From Didymodactylos carnosus (taxonomy: Eukaryota > Rotifera > Eurotatoria > Philodinida > Philodinidae), in contig CAJNOQ010000996.1 in NCBI GenBank assembly GCA_905250885.1, positions 1 to 37,730 of the forward strand: 37,730 nucleotides of DNA, given 5' to 3'. The translations under genes were made by a program, and so were the position numbers. Positions 10,957-23,217 of this stretch are shown one piece after another. The first letter of the stretch is position 1. Every line of letters starts with the position of its first letter. The notes beneath the pieces were generated by a model. The model was not told the origin of the DNA and searched no databases. It was given only the letters and a program-made list of their open reading frames with translations.

Positions 10957-13900
10957 GATAGAGACTTTTATAAATTTATTTTTTTGTTTTGTTACACACA
11001 CATACAAATTTTTTCCCTCGTTTGTTTAATTACAGCAGCTCTTTCCAGTCTCACCATTCAGACAAAAAAAAAAGAAGAAAACGTTTAAAATGAATAAAAG
11101 AAAAGCCTAATATATTTTTTTTGTGTACGAGATATTATCATCAAACGTAGAGACAACTGTAGCAAAGAAATAGTAACATCCCAACACGATACATGTGTGA
11201 ATCGACCACAAAAAACACAATGTATTTTACTCTTAGATTACCTTGAATAAAAGCACCATTACAATAACTATATACCTTTATATCATCACTATGTTTTTAG
11301 TATCTTCCTTCTTTTTTGATGCTTTTATTATCATCATGATTTTTAAGATAGAAAGAAAAATGGACCTAAAAAAACTTGTTAATGACTTGACAACGACAAC
11401 TTGTAATGATCGATGTATAATGAAAATAATTATAAAAATAAATCTTCTGATATATATGTATATATGTATATATGTGATTTTTTCATATAATCAATCTTCT
11501 CTATAACTGTATAGTTTCATCAATAACATATTTTTGAAACAATCAAATCCAAAAGTTGAATTGTTACATCATTATAAGAGAAAATAATCATATTAAAAAT
11601 ATTGAGCGAGTTTTGAATATTTAAACTATTTATTAAAATTGTGCAAAATCGAATAGAATTAATTTTTATAAATCAAAATATTAAATTGTTAACAACCATA
11701 TACACTATACTTGTTTGCATCAACATTATACCAATTTACCTATTAATCTTGATTATATTTTGTTATTAAGCAATTTTAAACGCTCGATGAATATTTTTAT
11801 CGTGTAGAAAGAAATATTATATGACTTTGAACTATTTCTAAATACCGGATAATCAGTGCATTGATATTAACGTTCGGGTATTCAAGCGCGAAGACGATGG
11901 TAGGTTAAATAATAGGTTAGTCTACCTCATTATCACGCATTTCTTTTTCGGGTATTATTGTACTAGAAGATAAAAAACTGATTATAAATTATGATATTAA
12001 CATTATTATTTGAGATATTTAATCTCTATCTATTCCATCATTGATTGTGTTAGCATCATTTGACATCAAATGACAAAACAAAAATGAATATTAATTTTAC
12101 TTTTTTGAATGAATGTCATTCTAGTAAGGCTAAAGTTTTATTGAGTAGAAGAAAATCATTAAGATAAATGAAAAGATTAGTAAAGAAAAATATCTTACAA
12201 AAAGTAAATGTACCACCACAATGATATATTTAATATGTATATATTATGAAAATAATACAATAACACAGATGATTAATAATAGAAAACATGCTAATCAAAT
12301 GGTTAAAATAAAAACATAGTATATTATTCTACTTTGAGCATTAATTCTCTTATAATATTATTCTGGTTTATATTACATAGTTAGTACACAATTAAAAAAA
12401 TTACAGCAAAGAATAGATATTACCTAGTTTTCTTTTTTTTGAGTGACTAAAAAAGTAACAATTCTTTGATTTTTCATCAATTACTCGTCTATGAGTTCAT
12501 AAATATTAGCTCGTATAGAGCTGTTAAACAAAAAATTTTCATGTTTAGCACAGACTAATTTATTAATCGTAAAGTTTTTCTAAGACTTTAGACGTTGAAC
12601 GTCGATGTAATTCAACTGTTACACGCATACACTAAAAGTAACTGTCATTCAACTTTCTAATTAATCTTTGCTATTTCGACATTAAATACATCTTAATTTT
12701 ACTGCTATTTAATTAAGTTTTTACACTATACCTGCTTTGTATAACTTGATGACAAGAATAATTCTGATGTTAAGTATACACAATGATAGAAAAATGCTTA
12801 CCTTTCTTTTACTTTTTGCCCAACTCTCTTCTAATACATATTCGTTAACTAGGTATTATTATTTGACGACAAGATATAGACCGTTATTTTGGTTGCACAA
12901 TTTTTCTATTTTTTTGTGGTTTACATAAAAAATTACACAAAAGAAAGAAGGCCTCGTCTAGAAACAATAGTCAAGAATACATAAACATGTACCCCCCGAT
13001 AAATCTGTAGTTAAACGTATCATTTTGTGTGTGTATATATGTATGTCTCATTTATCAATGATCATTATCATTGTGTCAAACTACATTTCTTATCATTTTT
13101 TTATACATACCTCACTGTGTGATAGTCGTTATGATTTTCTTTTATTTTTTTTGTACAGTATTATATTATTCATCAAATACATGATTGAAGAAAAATATAC
13201 AAATGCACTTTCTTCCGTGAAGTAGTGCATTTATCAACATTTTATGTCATATAATCATAAACCACAATATACTTTTGTGATTTCAAATAACTCCCTTAAA
13301 AGGGGATTGCTTCAGACAATTATTTTTTTGATAAAACCAATTGATTTCGAGGCTTCTATATATGACTTAAGAGGTTTAAGTGTCGTTCTCTCTTAAAATC
13401 TATATTGCTTTATTCCAATTAACAAATGGGCTGAGCCCATTTGAACACTCAGCCCATTAGGCTGATTGTTCTTTTCTTCTAGCTCTGAGCTAAATAAACG
13501 AAACAATCAGTTAGCTGAGAGCTAGATCGATTTCTATTTTTGTTTGGTATATTCTATGTTTGCTTGTTTTGAAGATTTTTACAAAAGCTTTCTGAAATCT
13601 TCAGAAAATAGAGTTATAAAATGTTATATTGTTATTCTATGCTTCACTGATTCTGTTTTTGAATATATGAGTTTGTAGAGTGTAAGTTCCTCATAAAAAT
13701 ACAACGTAGTGCAACGTTGTGTGGCTTACTTTAGAAAGTTATAAACCATTTTCTATAAACCTTAAGATGAATCAATACAACGAATATACATCGTTCTTTT
13801 TTAATAACCATTTTTTAGCGCTAGATTGTTGCTCAATGCGATTGAACTGCAACAGTTCTCCATGTCAATGTAAAGCTTAAATATTATATTATTCAAACTA

Positions 13901-14777
13901 ATATTCCGAATACTTAAAATTACAAAAAAGTAGCTGCTGAAAGATATCGATCGGATACACTTTTCTGTTAGTTCTGAGATAATGGGCTTGAATAACATAC
14001 AAATATTCACTACAAAGTTTCCAGAATTTGACTTTTCCCCCCCAAGGTGTAATATGAATTTTTCAGTGACGAATAAGTTCACGTGAGAGTAAAAATTAAC
14101 CCAAATTAGGTTCACTAAGTTAGGTTCTGAAATGGTTTTTCTCCAGCCAAGCTATCACATTAGAATTCTATGTCTTAAATCTCGCTCAAATTCTGACGAG
14201 ATTCTGAAAAATTCTGTTCGAGAATACGACCGCTATTTCGTTCGAGCATCTGCAAAATTTCGATCTTCAGCGTCATTTTGACGAAAAATTCACTTTTTTC
14301 AAAATCTCGGTGTGCGAATCTCGGCGAAATTTAGAAAAAACAACGACATGGAATCTGTTTTGATTGATGGATCAAACAGATCAGTTTAAAACACATTCTC
14401 TGCATGGAGAAACTACCCTTAGACGACATAACACTTTTGGCAGTATTTTCGAACATAGCACAGGCTTGAAAGATGTCACCACTTTATGTCGAATGATAAT
14501 TGAATAAAATAGCGTGTCTGGTACACGAATCGCTGAATTTCTTATAACAACCCTTTCCAGTAGTACAACAAATAGAAGTCAAAACAACTAAACTGCAACT
14601 TGCATCTTTTTTTACAATAGTTGTGACTGGGCAGAAAAGGCAAGAACTCCTATTATCATTACATTATATGAAGTATATTTGTTTCTCTCTTGTTTGCGCG
14701 CCTCATCTATAATATAAGCCCTAGAAACTTAGAAAAATCTTGAATATTCTCTATAATACACTGAAGACAAATTAATA
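10957..14777. other. 3.8-kb AT-rich region without a recognisable gene
   Basis: I see no supported exon here on either strand. It contains a short TATATG microsatellite around 11450-11476, an inverted motif at 13424-13510 and a short hairpin near 14352-14383. The longest open frame (minus, 13801-14115) has no protein-like composition. Confidence 0.5.
13424..13510. repeat. Cluster of short inverted repeats
   Basis: AAATGGGCTGAGCCCATTT is a perfect palindrome, followed by CTAGCTCT and AGAGCTAG about 35 bases apart. It may be an eroded end of a small fold-back element. Confidence 0.5.
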
Positions 14778-15836
14778 ATGCCGAAAAAATCACCAGAAAT
14801 AGAACCTAAATCGTCCGGAAGACAGTCACCAAAATCAACAGCAGCAGATGATCTAAAAAAAGGTAATTAACTATTTGTGTACATTATAGTAGTAATAGTA
14901 TTTTATTCACGAAAGTGAGAATCAGCAAAGGCTCTCGATATATAATAATAATGACTCGAGCCAAACAACACCAGAAGAAACTATAAATAGAGAAATAAAA
15001 TTAAAAAAAAGAAGTAAACTAGTGTACGAAACAGAGAGATAAGAAAAAAAGAATAATAAAAAAACAAAATAAAGAGTAGCAGCACTGGGTTTATATTTAA
15101 CTGTAAATATGGTTATGGTCAACGGTAAAGATGCTGAGATAGAGCTTATTACATGACAATAAAGAAGAACGAATGACTGACTCCGGAAGATTATTCGAGT
15201 CAGTGACACTTGAATGAAAGAAGAAAGAAGAAACTGTTTGTGAAGAAAACCCATTTACAGGAGGCGGACTACGAACATATTTTGAGTGATGACAACATAA
15301 AGAAGACGTTGAACATGATTAAAAAACGGAAAGAGAACTGGACGATGATAAATCATGAAAAACTTGATCAGCCGAAAATATTAACGACGAAGTGACAGAT
15401 GTGGAAGAGACAATTGAGACATAAGTGAAGAGGTAGGAGAACGGTAGTCAATATTGCGAGAGATAAGACGAAAAGCAAGTTTGTTTACAGAGTCAAGAAC
15501 AATAAGAGAAAACAAACTATCATAAAAGGCAGAACAATAATCTAGTTTAGGAAGAATAGAAGAATTATTGTACTTGACGACAATGCGAGAGCAGAGCTTG
15601 GATCAATGCAATAATTACACCTTTTTTGGTTTGCAGGCGATCATGTTCAATGGAATTCTGTACAAGGCATTATTGATGGAACGGTTGTAAAGAAATTAAC
15701 ATCTCCCATGGAGATAAAAAGTCATCATGTGTCTGCGTCAACGGAGCATCCAGAATATTTAGTTAAAAGTGACAAAACAGGTGCTCAGGCTGCTCATAAA
15801 CCTGAAGCATTAACAAAAATTGATACGGATGAATAA
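14778..15836 (+). CDS. Small DUF2945 (HVA1/Tudor-like) protein, two exons
   Basis: Exon 1 is 14778-14862 and exon 2 is 15637-15836; the junction AAA AAA G|GT...CAG|GC closes in phase 1. The 94-residue product has a polar N-terminus (PKKSPEIEPKSSGRQSPKST) and then the full DUF2945 pattern: KKGDHVQWNS, GTVVKKLTSP, EHPEYLVKSDKTG and AHKPEALTKI. Family (Pfam PF11160, hypervirulence-associated protein TUDOR domain): small SH3/Tudor-like barrels common in bacteria and fungi, with poorly defined biochemistry; the name is historical and does not mean virulence here. An animal copy suggests acquisition by transfer, and the intron shows it is now a nuclear eukaryotic gene. A polyadenylation-like AATAAA follows at 15898. 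Confidence 0.85.
14890..15605 (-). mobile_element. 5'-truncated, decayed non-LTR retrotransposon (LINE) inside the DUF2945 intron
   Basis: Read on the minus strand, the fragment begins near 15600 with the C-terminal end of a LINE reverse-transcriptase polyprotein: ILPKLDYCSAFYDSL, then NKLAFRLISR and LSLPHLSLRR. A premature TAA and a frame change follow. The remaining C-terminus (KYVRSPPPVNG...) ends at a stop at 15097. About 200 bp of 3' untranslated sequence runs to the end motif CTCACTTTCGTGAATAAAA near 14905. It is antisense to the host gene and occupies most of the 774-bp intron. It has no endonuclease or catalytic RT core, so it is immobile. Confidence 0.8.
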
Positions 15837-16264
15837 AAATTCTGATTATTTCTGTACTTTTAGAAATAGTACTGTTGTCAGATATATTTTTTGTGCAATA
15901 AAAGTCGCAATTTGCATTCGTTTTTATTGCTTTCCCATATAAAGACTTATTTGTTTCGTCGTACTTGTATCAGTCTTGCAATTAACATTACTATTTCTCT
16001 CTCTTTTTTAGATGTATTAATTAATCCGATATAAACAGTTTGTTGCCTTACTGAAGTCCAAATCGATCTATGTCGATAATTCTTGATCGGTATTATTATT
16101 TGACCAGATATAGTAAAAAGGTAATTTGACATGTAAACAAAAGTGAGTTATTCAAAAAATGATGAAAAGAAATTTCTTCTAGTATTCTGTTATAGTTCTA
16201 ATTGTCTTATATTTGTTTTATTCTTTTCAAGCTTTCTGTATGGCATATATAATCATCATTGCCC
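15837..16264. other. Intergenic, 3' flank of the DUF2945 gene
   Basis: Contains AATAAA at 15898, just downstream of the stop, as a likely polyadenylation signal. No gene recognised. Confidence 0.4.
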
Positions 16265-16578
16265 AAAACACAACGAAAGCAGTTCGTAGATAATGATACA
16301 CCATCAGCAAAATAGAATGAAACAATTCTGGGTGAACACATTGTTAAAGAAGCTTTAGAAGTATCTAAAAGAAGAATGAGCTCAACGACATCATTAATGA
16401 AACACTCAACAGTAGTATAATCAGTACATCATCACATAATGATCAACAGTTGTGTAATTCATCATTGAAAAATGAGAATAATGCTCAAGAAAATCCGCAG
16501 TATATTGCCATACTAGAACTGGATTTAAAGCATGGACAAAACATATCGATTCGTAAACTTCTCGATTATTATGCATGA
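16265..16578 (+). pseudogene. Decayed unknown reading frame
   Basis: One frame gives a protein-like run with a TAG at about 16310, continuing as ETILGEHIVKEALEVSKRR. A frame change follows near 16415, and a second run ends QYIAILELDLKHGQNISIRK and a TGA. The amphipathic, charged composition differs from intergenic translations. I do not recognise the family. It might be an upstream part of the COX10 relic, but it has no COX10 motif. Confidence 0.4.
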
Positions 16579-16712
16579 CTGGGAAAAAAGAACTTGACAC
16601 GTAAGCAAAACTATCACAACAAGTTAATCGTAACTATCACAGACAAATCATAACGTAACGTCTTTATCAGTACATAGCGTGAGATAACTAAATCCACCTT
16701 CTTTTGTTCTAG

Positions 16713-17551
16713 GTTCAATTGTGGGTGCTATACCATCTGTGATGGGATGGACAGCTTCCACAGGAACGATTGACTCTGGTATGTAGATACTATATCTTTT
16801 TATTCATAAGGATCAAACTTATCAATTTAATCTTTTGTGGTCAGAAAGTTTCTATCACATACTTACGAAAGTTTCAAAAGTGTCTCTGTTATGCTTTTTC
16901 CATTACTTTTATCAAAGCAAAATTTAGATGAAATCATTCATTCTTTGGCTCAAAGTTTAGTCAGAGCCATTGCACATATTTTGTACTATACTGTGATAAT
17001 AGTGACCAGTTACTTTAGTAACGACTTTGTACTGTAATATCAATTATTTTTATTTTATTTTAGGTACATTAGTGTTGGCTTATTTATTATATGCTTGGCA
17101 GTTCCCTCATTTTAATTCATTGAGCTGAAATATTTATACGAAAGTTAGTCGTACCGGCTACAAAATGATGCGTGTATCTCATGAACATTTATGTCGCGCA
17201 ACATCATTGCGTTATTCCCCGTTGATTACATTATGTTATTCTTTGGTAACATCGTACATCGATATGGAAACGTGGCTATTTGTATTTCATACGTTACCAA
17301 TTAATTTAGATTTTGTTTATTTTATCCCTATGAGTTCTATAAAAAAAAAACAAGATTGTCGATCATCAAGAAAGCTATTTCGCTATAGTCTAATACATTT
17401 GCCGTTGTTGTTAACGTTAATGGTTATTCATCGAAAAGTAAAACTGTCTCTCTCGTTACCGTTAACGTTGAAAGCTACTATGGCAGTTGAGGAAAGCCAA
17501 TTATTACCGACTATTGTTAAAAATTCGATGAAAAATCACTTTCTCTTGTGA
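16713..17551 (+). pseudogene. COX10: COX10 (haem A farnesyltransferase) relic
   Basis: Exon 16713-16778 encodes SIVGAIPSVMGWTASTGTID. After a 285-bp intron, exon 17064 onward gives LYAWQFPHFNSLS. Both are hallmark blocks of protohaem IX farnesyltransferase, the mitochondrial inner-membrane enzyme that makes haem O for cytochrome oxidase. Immediately after, the conserved Trp codon is TGA (17126-17128). The same frame then continues through a COX10-like C-terminus (GYKMMRVS, TLPINLDF, SSRKLFRYSLIHLPLLL) to 17551. Near 17320-17350 the alternative frame (YPYEFYKKK) fits the family better, suggesting two compensating indels around an A-run. The N-terminal half with the prenyl-diphosphate DxxxD motifs is absent. 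Most likely a dead gene copy; a sequencing error at TGA would not restore the missing part. Confidence 0.85.
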
Positions 17552-18051
17552 TCTTTCTATTTTTATAAAAAAATGACATCCCTTTTCGAAATATCTGATA
17601 GTGTTTTTGTTTGTTTTATAGAACGTATATTTATACGAATGTAGAATGTAATAAAACAGATAATTTTTGTATGAGTTCACCATGATATAGAAAAGACAAA
17701 TCAGATGAGGTATTTGATCAAGCATCTTTTAATGGCTTGTACAGAAGAACTCGTAGACTAAATTGAATTATAAAAGATCGATAGTATGTATGAGGTTTCG
17801 AAACTGTCTGAATACATTTCATAAACATCAAATCAAAAAGACAAAAGTCTCTTGTATCTCGTCTAACGTCCATACGAATATGTTAAATCAAATCGAACAA
17901 GTATGAATTGAAAGTTTCGAATTTTTGATCACTACCTCTTATCTACAAACTTTTTTTCTAACATTCTATCACCGTGTTATTTATTTCAAAATTGTTAATC
18001 ATTAAAATAAAAACTGAATAAACTTTAAAAAAAAAACTGAATTTCAAACGA
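17552..18051. other. Intergenic between the COX10 relic and FAD synthase
   Basis: No gene. On the minus strand this is the 3' flank of the FAD synthase gene. Confidence 0.4.
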
Positions 18052-18768
18052 TTAAATTCTTCCATCTCTTTCACTTACTTCATCATCGAGCATATAGGCT
18101 GGCTTGTATTGTTCTACTCCATTTTCTGTTTGGTACTTCAATTTAATGTTCTTGACTGTTACATCTTTATTACCCAATGATGTAAAACCTTCATCGTATA
18201 TTGAACAATAACTGATTTGAAAAAGTCTCAAAAATGTCCATACATCCTTGTATGTATAATGTAATATTGGATTACATCTCATATAGGATGGCCAATCGGA
18301 ATCTGTTGGTGAAAAATCGTTTAGTGTGGATGAATTGGGATCAGTTTTTCTTGAACCCATAATAACACATTGAATTTGTGGATCAATTACTTTTAGTTTA
18401 GAAAGAGCTTCTCTAAACCGTCCGTCAATTGTGATGAGATCAATATTATACTTTTGAACACAATCATGAATAAATGAGTCCATAACTTCAAATTGTTGAT
18501 GATTTCGAATGAATAAAGCACGAAGTTTGGGTGGAGAAGAAGATGATGAGTATCGGCGTTTTAAAACATATGAGTATAAATTTAATACAAGTGTGCAATC
18601 TTTGCCACCATTAAAACCAACTGTAATTTGAGATGGATCATAACGATGTAAACATTCGTTAAGTACATTGAGTGAATGAAGAAGTTTTGTAGAAAAATCA
18701 GTCTTGTGCTTTTCAATATAGTCTTCATAAAGATCTGAGCAAGTTATGTTATTTGATTCGATTGTCAT
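18052..18768 (-). CDS. FLAD1: FAD synthase (FMN adenylyltransferase), PAPS-reductase-type, intronless
   Basis: Transfers AMP from ATP to FMN to make FAD (EC 2.7.7.2). The 238-residue protein is a single PAPS-reductase-like domain with the expected blocks: VGFNGGKDCT (nucleotide loop, residues ~49-58), LITIDGRF, IMGSRKTDP, TDSDWPSYMRCNPILHYTY and the C-terminal SIYDEGFTSLG. Animal FLAD1 usually also carries an N-terminal MoCF-like hydrolase domain; this copy lacks it, resembling the single-domain yeast form. I chose the ATG at 18768. An in-frame ATG at 18828 would add a hydrophobic stretch rich in Leu/Phe that looks like translated 5' untranslated sequence, though a membrane or targeting leader cannot be excluded. 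No intron interrupts the coding sequence, unlike its neighbours. Confidence 0.93.
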   Translation of the reverse strand: MTIESNNITCSDLYEDYIEKHKTDFSTKLLHSLNVLNECLHRYDPSQITVGFNGGKDCTLVLNLYSYVLKRRYSSSSSPPKLRALFIRNHQQFEVMDSFIHDCVQKYNIDLITIDGRFREALSKLKVIDPQIQCVIMGSRKTDPNSSTLNDFSPTDSDWPSYMRCNPILHYTYKDVWTFLRLFQISYCSIYDEGFTSLGNKDVTVKNIKLKYQTENGVEQYKPAYMLDDEVSERDGRI

Positions 18769-20640
18769 GGTGAATAGAGAAAGAAGAAACAAAAACAAAC
18801 AAGAGCAACCTAAATAAAAAAGAAACATCAGGACAAAAAACTTATTTTTGTTAGATAAACATAGGATGTGGCCTTTCCTTAACTTATGTCAAATAAAATA
18901 CCATGAAAACAATATGATTAGAAGGAAGCTTTCAGAAACACATGATCGACTAAAGCCAAGTATCGGTGTAAAGAACTAGTGTTTATGGAAGAGATATGTT
19001 ATTAGTATTGGTGTTCTATATGTCTATATGTTATTAGTATAATTGTTCTAGTATTGGTGTAACGATGATACTTTTCGATTCGAAAATTACCATCAAAACA
19101 TTAAATTGTATTCCTTAACTACAAAATATTTGAATTTAGAAAGGAAGATTGAGCTGTTCACTTCAACAAACTATAAAAGATACAATCTACCAAGTAGTTT
19201 CTTTCGCTAACCGTCTACAACAAAGTTGGTACGAATAGTTAGTTACTCAGAATAGGAACCTACCTACCACATCACAAGATCTAAATCTATGCTGTTGATT
19301 AAAACGATAGCACAAAACCCTGTTTTCCCAAAACTTCTTTCATTTGTATTGTGTTTTGCGTCAAATTACTTTAGAAACTTATATTTTCTCTTTGACAGAA
19401 TATGATAAAGACAGGAAATGAAGAAAGAAAAAAAAAGAGGTAACGAACATGTTTTTAGATTTGAGAAGAATATAACAAGATAAAAAAACATACAAAAACT
19501 TTGCTGTTGTTACTGTAGCTGTTGTATTACGGCGGTACAAACACGAAAACAAGCAAATCCTAACACTGAGACGTTAACAATATCAACAATAATACATTAA
19601 GAAAAACATTTTCGTTTTTTTGGACAATAATAACAACAAATACAGAAAATATGGAATGGTGTTTAGTACAAACTGAAAGAGAAGAGAGGAAATGAAATAA
19701 TAAGTATGTGAGAGAGAAAAATAGTTAAAAACTACTTTGTCCTCGCGTGTAAGAACATAATCACTGAAAGAAACAGAAAAATAAAAACAAGAATGCTGTA
19801 GTGCGCCGAATCCTTAGCCGGGTAAAGGAATCGGGATGGAATTTTTTTAATTAAATTGACAAAAATAAAAATGGTGGAACATTTTTTCTCAATGGGCCAG
19901 CCCTCCTGTTTGAAAACGAAGCACATACACAACAGGAAAAAAAGAGACAAAACTTAAATACGATTATATTTTTCTTAAAAAAAACAGATAATTTTTTGAT
20001 CTCGGAACAAACACAAACAGAAAAACATGATCACCGAGTTCTAAAACGACAAAGAAGAGAGAAGATAACACTAGTTGTGCATTGAGTTCAATAGATTTTT
20101 CTAAATTTTAGAGTCAGTTTCGAATTACGACGCGTTGTTGTCAATTACTCATAGAATATTCTTCTAAGCAACCCCCACTATTTTTTACAAAATTTGGTTA
20201 GAAGTGGACGGATAATCGGTTTTTAAAAAGACTACTCATATCTCACTAATAACGTGCTGAATACTGAAGTACTTCTCTACTAAATACAGACACATAAGAT
20301 TTGTGTATACTGAAATCTGTCATTTCCAGGATTAATCTGCATTAGTTTTATGGGGCACAAATACGATTTGGATAAAGATTTTTTTGAAATGAAATGGCAA
20401 AAATGGATATGTCACGATGCATTAAAGGGTTGCATTTTAAAATAAAAGAACTGTGTGCATAGTCAGAAACCGAACAAACCAATGAAAGAAAAAAGAAACA
20501 CATGAACACATATATACGCTCATTTCAAAAATGAGAAAAACAAGAAAACAGATAGATTTTTTTTGTTCAAGAAAATCTAATTTCTACTGGTGCCAGCCCA
20601 GTTGGTCGAAGTTTTAAAAGCTTTTGATTTATATTAATAT
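18769..20640. other. Intergenic: 5' flank of FAD synthase and 3' flank of the B55 gene
   Basis: About 1.9 kb with no supported gene. It is A-rich on the plus strand, as expected if minus-strand transcripts have T-rich flanks. Short open frames (for example minus 19732-19950) look like chance. Confidence 0.4.
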
Positions 20641-22766
20641 TCAGGAGTCTTTTGCTGTATAAGTAAATAAATTATGTGCGGTGGCTATTGCTATTATATT
20701 GTCAACGGGATGATAAGCACAATGTAAAATTTTTTTTGAAAATTCTAAGCTATCCGGATTAATTTCATCTTTTTTATTACGTCTTGCATTCAATAAAACT
20801 TTTTTTGGTTTTAATAATTGTTTTGGACGTATTGCTTGTTCACGAGATGATTCATATAAAACGTCTCGACGTGTTTGACGCGATATTACTTTGAACAAAT
20901 TATGATACGAACCAGTTAATATGTGACTAAAACATAGGGAAAAAACAATATTATTTTAGTTGAAATCTACAAATTTGCTTTAAACATAAGTCTCAGATTT
21001 TGTTAAAGTGTACTTCATCCGCGCGTAATAGAAAAGATGGGTATATTGCTGGTCCCGTGATGAATTGCATAGGATGAAATAATATTTTTAATACAGAAAA
21101 TTTAAGGTGTATCCCAACGAAGAATTAATCAGAATTTGAACTGTGTCGTGAAAATTAGTTTAATAGCCAAAAGTTCATACTTACTCATCCTTAGAACTCC
21201 AAGAGCACTCGAATTTATCAAATATACAGTCGTTTTCATACAGCACACACAGTTTTGTTCTTAAATATTCATGTATTGGATATGTTTCCACTGGTTTAGA
21301 ATCCATTTGTAGATCCCAAACTTTTAGATTTAAAAAATCTCTTGTCAAAATATAACGACCTGTATGACTAAATTTAATATCACTAATACTTGATATAATT
21401 TCAGAAAAAAAACTACGTGTGGCTGGATCTTCTGGTTCTTCATACACTAAAAAAAAGACACTTTCGTTGTCTATTATAACAATTAATATTGAAAATAAAA
21501 ATACAAACCTTTACAGTGTCGATCGCACAATGCTGACTGTCTCATATCGCATAATCGTACTATACCGCGTGAACTACTATATAAAAATAAATTACAATCT
21601 TTTGGATGAAATTCAGCGCCCGTTATCACTTCTGTTAAATCTTCCATATTGGGTGGTTTAATATCAACAATATCTGGAGTTAAATATTTGAGTAAAGTAA
21701 AAATAGTTAAAAAGTAGATTTATTGTTATTAGCTCGATCTAGGAAAATTGATGCCATCCAATGCGTTGATCTAGTGAGTAGCATTGCAGGTCGCTAGGTA
21801 GATGAAAAATGGTCACAACAAGCCTGACAGATTAACTAGGCAGTCTAACAATGCATTTATCAACTAAAGTAAAAAAATATTAAAAAAAGGATACTGAAAC
21901 TTTGATCTGTAACTTCTGTATGCCATAGATTAATCCTTAAATCATCAGCTGATAAAAATGTTTCTTGATCGCTATTTAACGATATTGAATTAATGTGATA
22001 CGTGTGTGCATTTGAAAACACACGTTTTGGTGTTGCTTCGACCATCAATTCCATTGGTCGAATAACTGGTATACGTAAATTTGTTATTGTACTTGCTGGA
22101 CGTATAATACCATTATCATCACGTAAATTATAACCTTCAGCACGTTTTGTTTTCTCAGAAATTTTCCACAATTTAACGGTCTTATCTGAAAAGTAAGACA
22201 AAGTCAATCAACATTTCGAAGAAATATAAACAACTTACCATTGGTTGACAAAAGAAAATGTGCTGCATTTTTGCGTTTTAACCAACGTATCTGATTAATT
22301 TTTTCTTCAATTTCTAAACTTTTCAAATAATCAAATTCAGGCTCGTGACTGTGAAATGTTATATAAACATTGTATTCGTTTCGCTTCAGCGATGTTTTGC
22401 TCTAAAGAAAATAACATATAAAAGTCAAGGTAAAAACTGTAAAAAGCCTTCTTTAGTACTTGTTGTTCACGTTGAAACACAACAATTCGTCCGCCTTTAT
22501 CTCCCACGCCTAATAATGAACCATCTTCATTAAATTCTATTGTAGATATTAAATCAGCTAAACAAGAAAAGATCGATCGTCATATGTTTATGAAACTAAT
22601 AGGGAAACAATATACCATCTTGTACTTCATCGTCGACAGGACCTTTGACTTGGCTTGGCGACCATTCGAAGCATTCATCTTCTACTTAAAAAGCAAAAGA
22701 AGATTAACTCAAGTCTCCGTAAAGAGAACAAGAATGATAGTTCATTATACCTTGATTCATTTCCAT
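20641..22766 (-). CDS. PPP2R2A: Protein phosphatase 2A regulatory subunit B, B55 family (WD40)
   Basis: Eight exons in coding order: 22766-22751, 22681-22616, 22557-22460, 22401-22239, 22185-21895, 21673-21509, 21446-21185 and 20926-20641 (stop TGA). All junctions are GT-AG and keep phase, giving 448 residues, the usual B55 length. Diagnostic blocks in order: [118 protein letters not shown] and [19 protein letters not shown]55 is the WD40-propeller substrate-recruiting subunit of the PP2A holoenzyme and counteracts CDK phosphorylation in mitosis. The start ATG (22766) gives a very short first exon; the frame stays open upstream to an AG at about 22816, so an extra N-terminal exon is possible. 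Confidence 0.96.
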
Positions 22767-23217
22767 ATCTACTGGGGACGCCAGATTTATATAATTTTGA
22801 GGAAAATACTTCTAATTAGCAGTTGCTTCTTTATAATTTATTATAAGTAAAAAACTATTTTAATAACGTCATCTATAGATAAGAAATAATCGATCCTACT
22901 CGTCTCTCTACGCAAATAACGCTTACAAATACAATAAAAAATCTTTTCCGAATCGCAAAGATGGTAAAGTGCTAAATAAAGAACCTCTATCGCCTTAAAA
23001 GACTAGGCTCACAAATACAAAAACAACAAACACGTTTATAAGAAATAAATACAAATAAATCAAAATATATCTTTGCATTGGAAGGTAGCTCGTTACTCTA
23101 ATTGGTTCAAATCAATTTCGGTTACACCAGCCAATGATTATCATATTTAATGAAAGCAGAAATGCACTGACGTAAAACGCAAAAAATTGAGAAGTAGCAT
23201 TCTCAAAATCTTTCAGG
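22767..23217. other. Intergenic 5' flank of the B55 gene
   Basis: No supported exon. It includes the probable promoter region of the minus-strand B55 gene, with no recognisable motif. Confidence 0.35.

Noticed and set aside
13801..14115. 104-codon minus-strand open frame
   Set aside because: No protein-like composition, no motif and no splice partners; expected by chance in long AT-rich sequence.
14922..15254. 110-codon minus-strand frame starting at an ATG in the DUF2945 intron
   Set aside because: It lies in the LINE's C-terminal/3' region but in a different frame from the recognisable polyprotein, and is hydrophobic low-complexity sequence.
18769..18828. 20-residue hydrophobic N-terminal extension of FAD synthase
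   Set aside because: It is encoded by T-rich sequence typical of a 5' untranslated region, and the family does not carry a signal peptide; kept only as an alternative start.
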